Positions 61,332 to 64,000 of a stretch of 64,000 nucleotides of DNA are shown one piece after another. The position numbers were made by a program, and so were the translations under genes. The stretch comes from G965216695 sp965216695. GTDB taxonomy: Bacteria > Pseudomonadota > Gammaproteobacteria > Pseudomonadales > Azotimanducaceae. The stretch spans positions 4,030,001-4,094,000 of the forward strand of contig OZ244212.1 of NCBI GenBank assembly GCA_965216695.1, given 5' to 3'. Below the pieces are notes generated by a model. The model ran no database searches, was not told where the DNA came from, and saw only the letters and a list, made by a program, of their open reading frames with translations. The first letter of the stretch is position 1. Every line of letters starts with the position of its first letter.

Positions 61332-62423
61332 GTGACATTGCCCAGAATCGAACACTATCCGCGCGACTATGCCGGCGCACGCCGAGCGTTTCGTTCGGCT
61401 GCCGAGGCCGACTTCGCGCTTTCCGAGATTCGGTATCGCGCCACGGATTTGAACGGCGAAGCGCTCTTTTGCGACATCGGCTGGCGTGATGCGCACTCCG
61501 AGCGCACGCTGTGCGTCATCTCGGGCATGCATGGCGTGGAGCTGTTCGCCGGTTCTGCCTGCCAGTGTCTGTTGGCCGAGGGGATCGCAGACATTCCGCC
61601 GGACATCAATGTGCTGTTGGTGCATGCGGTCAATCCGTGGGGGAGTGCGCATCTGCGGCGGCAGAATGAATTGAATGTGGACCCGTGTCGCAACTTCGTC
61701 GATTTCGACGAGCCGATTCCTCAGAACGTAGTCTACGAGCAGCTGCACGACCCTGCGCTACGCGCCGGAGGTGCCGGCGAGGCGGCGTTTCAAGCGCGCG
61801 ATGTCCTTGAGCAGCTGCGTGCGGAGATGGGCGAGGGTGCGTATACATCAGCTTTGATGGCGGGTCAGTATAGGCATCGCGACGGTTTTGCCTTCGGTGG
61901 CTACGCACCGAGCGAAACGCGTACCACGCTGCAGACGTTGCTTAAGCGGTATACCACTAAGCAGACCGTGATAGTGGAACTGCACACCGGACTCGGGCCG
62001 CGCGGCGAGGCGACCTTCGTGTCGATGCAAACGGGCCAGGCGGTGGAGCGCGTGCGCGCGGCGGTCAGCGCAGCGGATCTCGTCGGTAAGGTGCACGCGC
62101 CGGTGGCAGACGCGGCAACCGGAGAGGCGCTTGCCGAATTTCCCGTAGTGTACGGCCACAGCACGGAAGGGTACGCGCGCCTGCTTGAGGACCATGATCT
62201 CATTTCGCTTGTGCTGGAGTTTGGCACCGCCGACTATGCTGAGGTGATTGGCGCACTGCTGGCCGACCACTGGCAGTATCATGCGGGCGTGCATCCCGCT
62301 GAAGAAGCATTGATCAAAGACCGGTTGCTGGAAACGTTTTCACCGGATGGCGCCGAATGGATCGAAGCCGTGCGCACGGCTTTCGAGCGCGCGCTACCCG
62401 CATTGTGTGAGCTGGTGGCGTGA
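61332..62423 (+). CDS. M14-like zinc carboxypeptidase / deacylase (DUF2817-type)
   Basis: The GTG at 61332, after GCGAGGG, gives 363 residues. Zinc motif HGVE (His67, Glu70 in SGMHGVELFAG) and the second histidine in VELHTGLG (about 216) match M14 geometry, as does the LNVDPCRNF segment and the base glutamate in LVLEFGTADY (about 294). DUF2817 proteins probably deacylate or cleave terminal amides. The stop overlaps the start of the next gene (GTGA). A paralogue begins at 63408 on the other strand. Confidence 0.83.
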   Translation: MTLPRIEHYPRDYAGARRAFRSAAEADFALSEIRYRATDLNGEALFCDIGWRDAHSERTLCVISGMHGVELFAGSACQCLLAEGIADIPPDINVLLVHAVNPWGSAHLRRQNELNVDPCRNFVDFDEPIPQNVVYEQLHDPALRAGGAGEAAFQARDVLEQLRAEMGEGAYTSALMAGQYRHRDGFAFGGYAPSETRTTLQTLLKRYTTKQTVIVELHTGLGPRGEATFVSMQTGQAVERVRAAVSAADLVGKVHAPVADAATGEALAEFPVVYGHSTEGYARLLEDHDLISLVLEFGTADYAEVIGALLADHWQYHAGVHPAEEALIKDRLLETFSPDGAEWIEAVRTAFERALPALCELVA

Positions 62424-63436
62424 GCTCTGTCCACGGGCCGACCCTGGATGAGGTTAACGCAACCCGAACGCGGCTTAAGCCCTACCTCGTACGCACACCA
62501 ACGCTCGCACTCGATTCACCGCAGCTGGATGCACTCTGCGACGCCCGTATTTTCCTGAAGCTGGAACTGTTTCAGCGTACCGGAACGTTCAAGGTGCGGG
62601 GCGCGTTGAACAATCTTCTGCAAGCGGAGGTTCCGGCGGCAGGCGTAACAGCCGTCAGTGCAGGCAATCACGCGGTCGCGGTGGCTTGCGCCGCGTCGCT
62701 TGTTGGCACACACGCGAAAGTGGTGATGCAGCGTTCCGCCAATCCGGCCCGGCGGGCGCTTGCGCAAGCATATGGCGCGCAGCTGCTCTATCGCGACACC
62801 GGACTCGAAGCCTTTGCGGCCGCGGAAGACATCGTGGCGCGCGATGGCCGGCTGATGGTGCATCCATTCGATGGTCCGCACGTTGCTGCAGCGACCGGCG
62901 GCATTGCCGCAGAACTGCTGGACGATGTGCCCGATCTGGATGCGATCGTGGTCGCTGTGGGCGGCGGTGGACTGGCGGGTGGACTTGCTAGCGCCGCCAA
63001 GCTCATCAAGCCCGACATCGCGGTGATCGGGGTGGAGCCCGACGGAGCCAACTGCATGCGGCGCAGCTTCGACGCCGGCGCGGCGCAGACCGACATGCCG
63101 ACAGTGACCATTGCCGACAGTCTTGCTCCGCCGCTCACGACGGACTACACGTACCGGCTGTGTCGGGCGAATTTTGATGATCTGGTCGCGGTCAGCGACG
63201 ACGAAATACTGGCCGCGCTCTTCGTTCTGCAGCGGGAAGCGAAACTTGCGGTCGAACCGGCGGGGGCTGCCGCGATGGCTGCGGTGCTGGGTCCGTTGCG
63301 CGAACGGCTTGCCGGGCAGCGCGTCGGTGTGATCGTCTGCGGTGCTTGTATCGATGCGGCGGGATACCGAGAGGCGTTACGCCGGGGCGAGGACGTCTTT
63401 CAGACCGCTAACCGGGGGCGGCGCGAAGACAACTGA
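62420..63436 (+). CDS. PLP-dependent threonine/serine dehydratase-like enzyme
   Basis: The 338-residue fold-type II enzyme starts with a GTG coupled to the preceding stop. The PLP lysine is at 58 (RTGTFKVRGALN), the SAGNHAVAVA loop is present, and the phosphate loop VGGGGLAGG is near 180-190. It lacks a regulatory ACT domain, so it is the biodegradative, EutB- or hydroxyaspartate-dehydratase-like form. It deaminates a 3-hydroxy amino acid to a 2-oxo acid. It follows a deacylase, which suggests the amino acid comes from deacylation. Confidence 0.87.
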   Translation: MSSVHGPTLDEVNATRTRLKPYLVRTPTLALDSPQLDALCDARIFLKLELFQRTGTFKVRGALNNLLQAEVPAAGVTAVSAGNHAVAVACAASLVGTHAKVVMQRSANPARRALAQAYGAQLLYRDTGLEAFAAAEDIVARDGRLMVHPFDGPHVAAATGGIAAELLDDVPDLDAIVVAVGGGGLAGGLASAAKLIKPDIAVIGVEPDGANCMRRSFDAGAAQTDMPTVTIADSLAPPLTTDYTYRLCRANFDDLVAVSDDEILAALFVLQREAKLAVEPAGAAAMAAVLGPLRERLAGQRVGVIVCGACIDAAGYREALRRGEDVFQTANRGRREDN

Positions 63437-64000
63437 CCAGGTGCGTTATGGCGTTGGTGCCGGCGTCCAGCGCGTTGGTGCGCCATGCCTCGTCAACGGG
63501 GGCGTGCTGTTCCCATAAGGTAGTCCGCACGGCCTGGCCTTGCGGGGTGTCTGCCAGGCCCCAGCGCGTATATCGATGTTCCTGAATCAACACGGGCAGC
63601 GTGTCTGCGGGTGGATAGGTACCCATTTCCAGTACGAGCGACGTGACCTCCGCCAACGGAAACATGCGCTCGTAGCCTTCGGTGGGATGTCCGGTTGCAG
63701 GATGCAGCCGTTGACCGGAAGCCTCGGCGGCCGGAGCGAGCAACGCGGGTAGCCAGTCATGCGCGCGCGCCGCAGCGTCACCCTGCTGCAGTGAAACGAA
63801 CGTGGGCGAAGCCCACGCGCCCACGCCCGTATGCAGATCCAGAATCGCGACCTGCGTAGGCCGGCGCGTGGCGACAAAGGATTGGATCGCCGCCTCGAGG
63901 GTGCCGCGTGCCCAGGTTGGCGTGTGCCCGCCAAACCCGAATCCCAGCGGATCAACGAACTGCCCGCCCATGACGGCGGCTATGAAATCGGCGCCGCGTT
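63408..64000 (-). CDS. M14-like DUF2817 deacylase paralogue (5' truncated by window end)
   Basis: This frame continues past the window end without a start. The visible residues include MGGQFVDPLGFGFGGHTPTW, matching LMAGQYRHRDGFAFGG in the complete paralogue at 61332, then ILDLHTGVG (zinc histidine) and SLVLEMGTYPP (base glutamate). The two are clearly paralogues. Its 3' end overlaps the dehydratase by 29 bases, convergently. The N-terminal half is not visible. Confidence 0.82.
   Translation of the reverse strand, partial: RGADFIAAVMGGQFVDPLGFGFGGHTPTWARGTLEAAIQSFVATRRPTQVAILDLHTGVGAWASPTFVSLQQGDAAARAHDWLPALLAPAAEASGQRLHPATGHPTEGYERMFPLAEVTSLVLEMGTYPPADTLPVLIQEHRYTRWGLADTPQGQAVRTTLWEQHAPVDEAWRTNALDAGTNAITHLVSCLRAAPG

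Noticed and set aside
1..64000. RNA genes, CRISPR arrays and insertion sequences
   Set aside because: I saw no tRNA cloverleaf, rRNA stretch, spaced direct-repeat array, transposase or terminal inverted repeat. A computed scan (tRNAscan, CRISPR finder, Rfam) would settle this.

Overview
The window is about 64 kb of dense, high-GC chromosome from a heterotrophic proteobacterium, most likely a marine or soil gammaproteobacterium. The reasons are a UspE-type tandem universal stress protein, a PpsA-type PEP synthase, YjdF and YeiH homologues, and many aerobic catabolic enzymes (acyl-CoA dehydrogenase, LLM oxidoreductase, SDRs, amidohydrolases, a PQQ dehydrogenase, 2OG dioxygenases). I saw no rRNA, tRNA, CRISPR array, IS element or phage gene. 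Both ends cut through genes.

Layout. 1-4.6 kb: uspE (5' truncated), two membrane proteins and ppsA. 4.6-8.4 kb: an acyl-CoA dehydrogenase gene, VOC and LLM genes, an ABM monooxygenase gene, and a decayed second copy of the dehydrogenase 3' end. 8.5-16.5 kb: an OmpA-like protein, a large HExxH lipoprotein, an SDR, two amidohydrolases and a lipoprotein resembling EF-Tu domain II. 16.6-19.0 kb: a DUF2089-LemA-TPM operon behind an AT-rich control region. 19-23 kb: small secreted or unknown proteins, cytidine deaminase, a YeiH transporter and a SnoaL-like protein. 23-29.7 kb: a PQQ/cytochrome dehydrogenase, a class III CoA transferase, dihydroorotase, and an ECF sigma / membrane protein / DUF4097 operon.

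29.7-36 kb holds a catabolic block: amidohydrolase, two flavin-nucleotide-type proteins, enoyl-CoA hydratase, two SDRs and a class D flavin monooxygenase. 36.1-37.0 kb is a MerR regulon with a readable operator. 37-41.3 kb carries a Cys-His-Asp enzyme candidate, a beta-propeller/TPR lipoprotein with an embedded CxxCH motif, and a beta-helix protein. 41.3-48.8 kb looks like a sulfur or thiol neighbourhood: a triple Rid-like protein, homocysteine methyltransferase, a flavin monooxygenase and OsmC. These are divergent from a cysteine synthase-glutaredoxin fusion, an IPNS-like 2OG oxygenase and an AhpD-like protein. 48.8-53.8 kb encodes two tandem paralogous winged-helix/STAND ATPase regulators.

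53.9-58.9 kb has a SRPBCC protein, an amidohydrolase coupled to an MBL hydrolase, and a coiled-coil/NfeD/slipin membrane cluster. 59-64 kb has a TauD-like dioxygenase coupled to a GPH transporter, divergent from an M14-like deacylase coupled to a threonine-dehydratase-like enzyme, with a second deacylase paralogue at the window edge. The last group reads as a possible route for an acylated amino compound: uptake, hydroxylation, deacylation, deamination.

The most interesting items are the CysK-Grx fusion and its divergent cluster, the single-chain triple Rid protein, the TauD/M14/dehydratase module, the paired STAND regulators, the heme-motif TPR lipoprotein, and the acyl-CoA dehydrogenase remnant with a frameshifting 113-bp deletion. 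All assignments come from reading the sequence by eye; no search was run.
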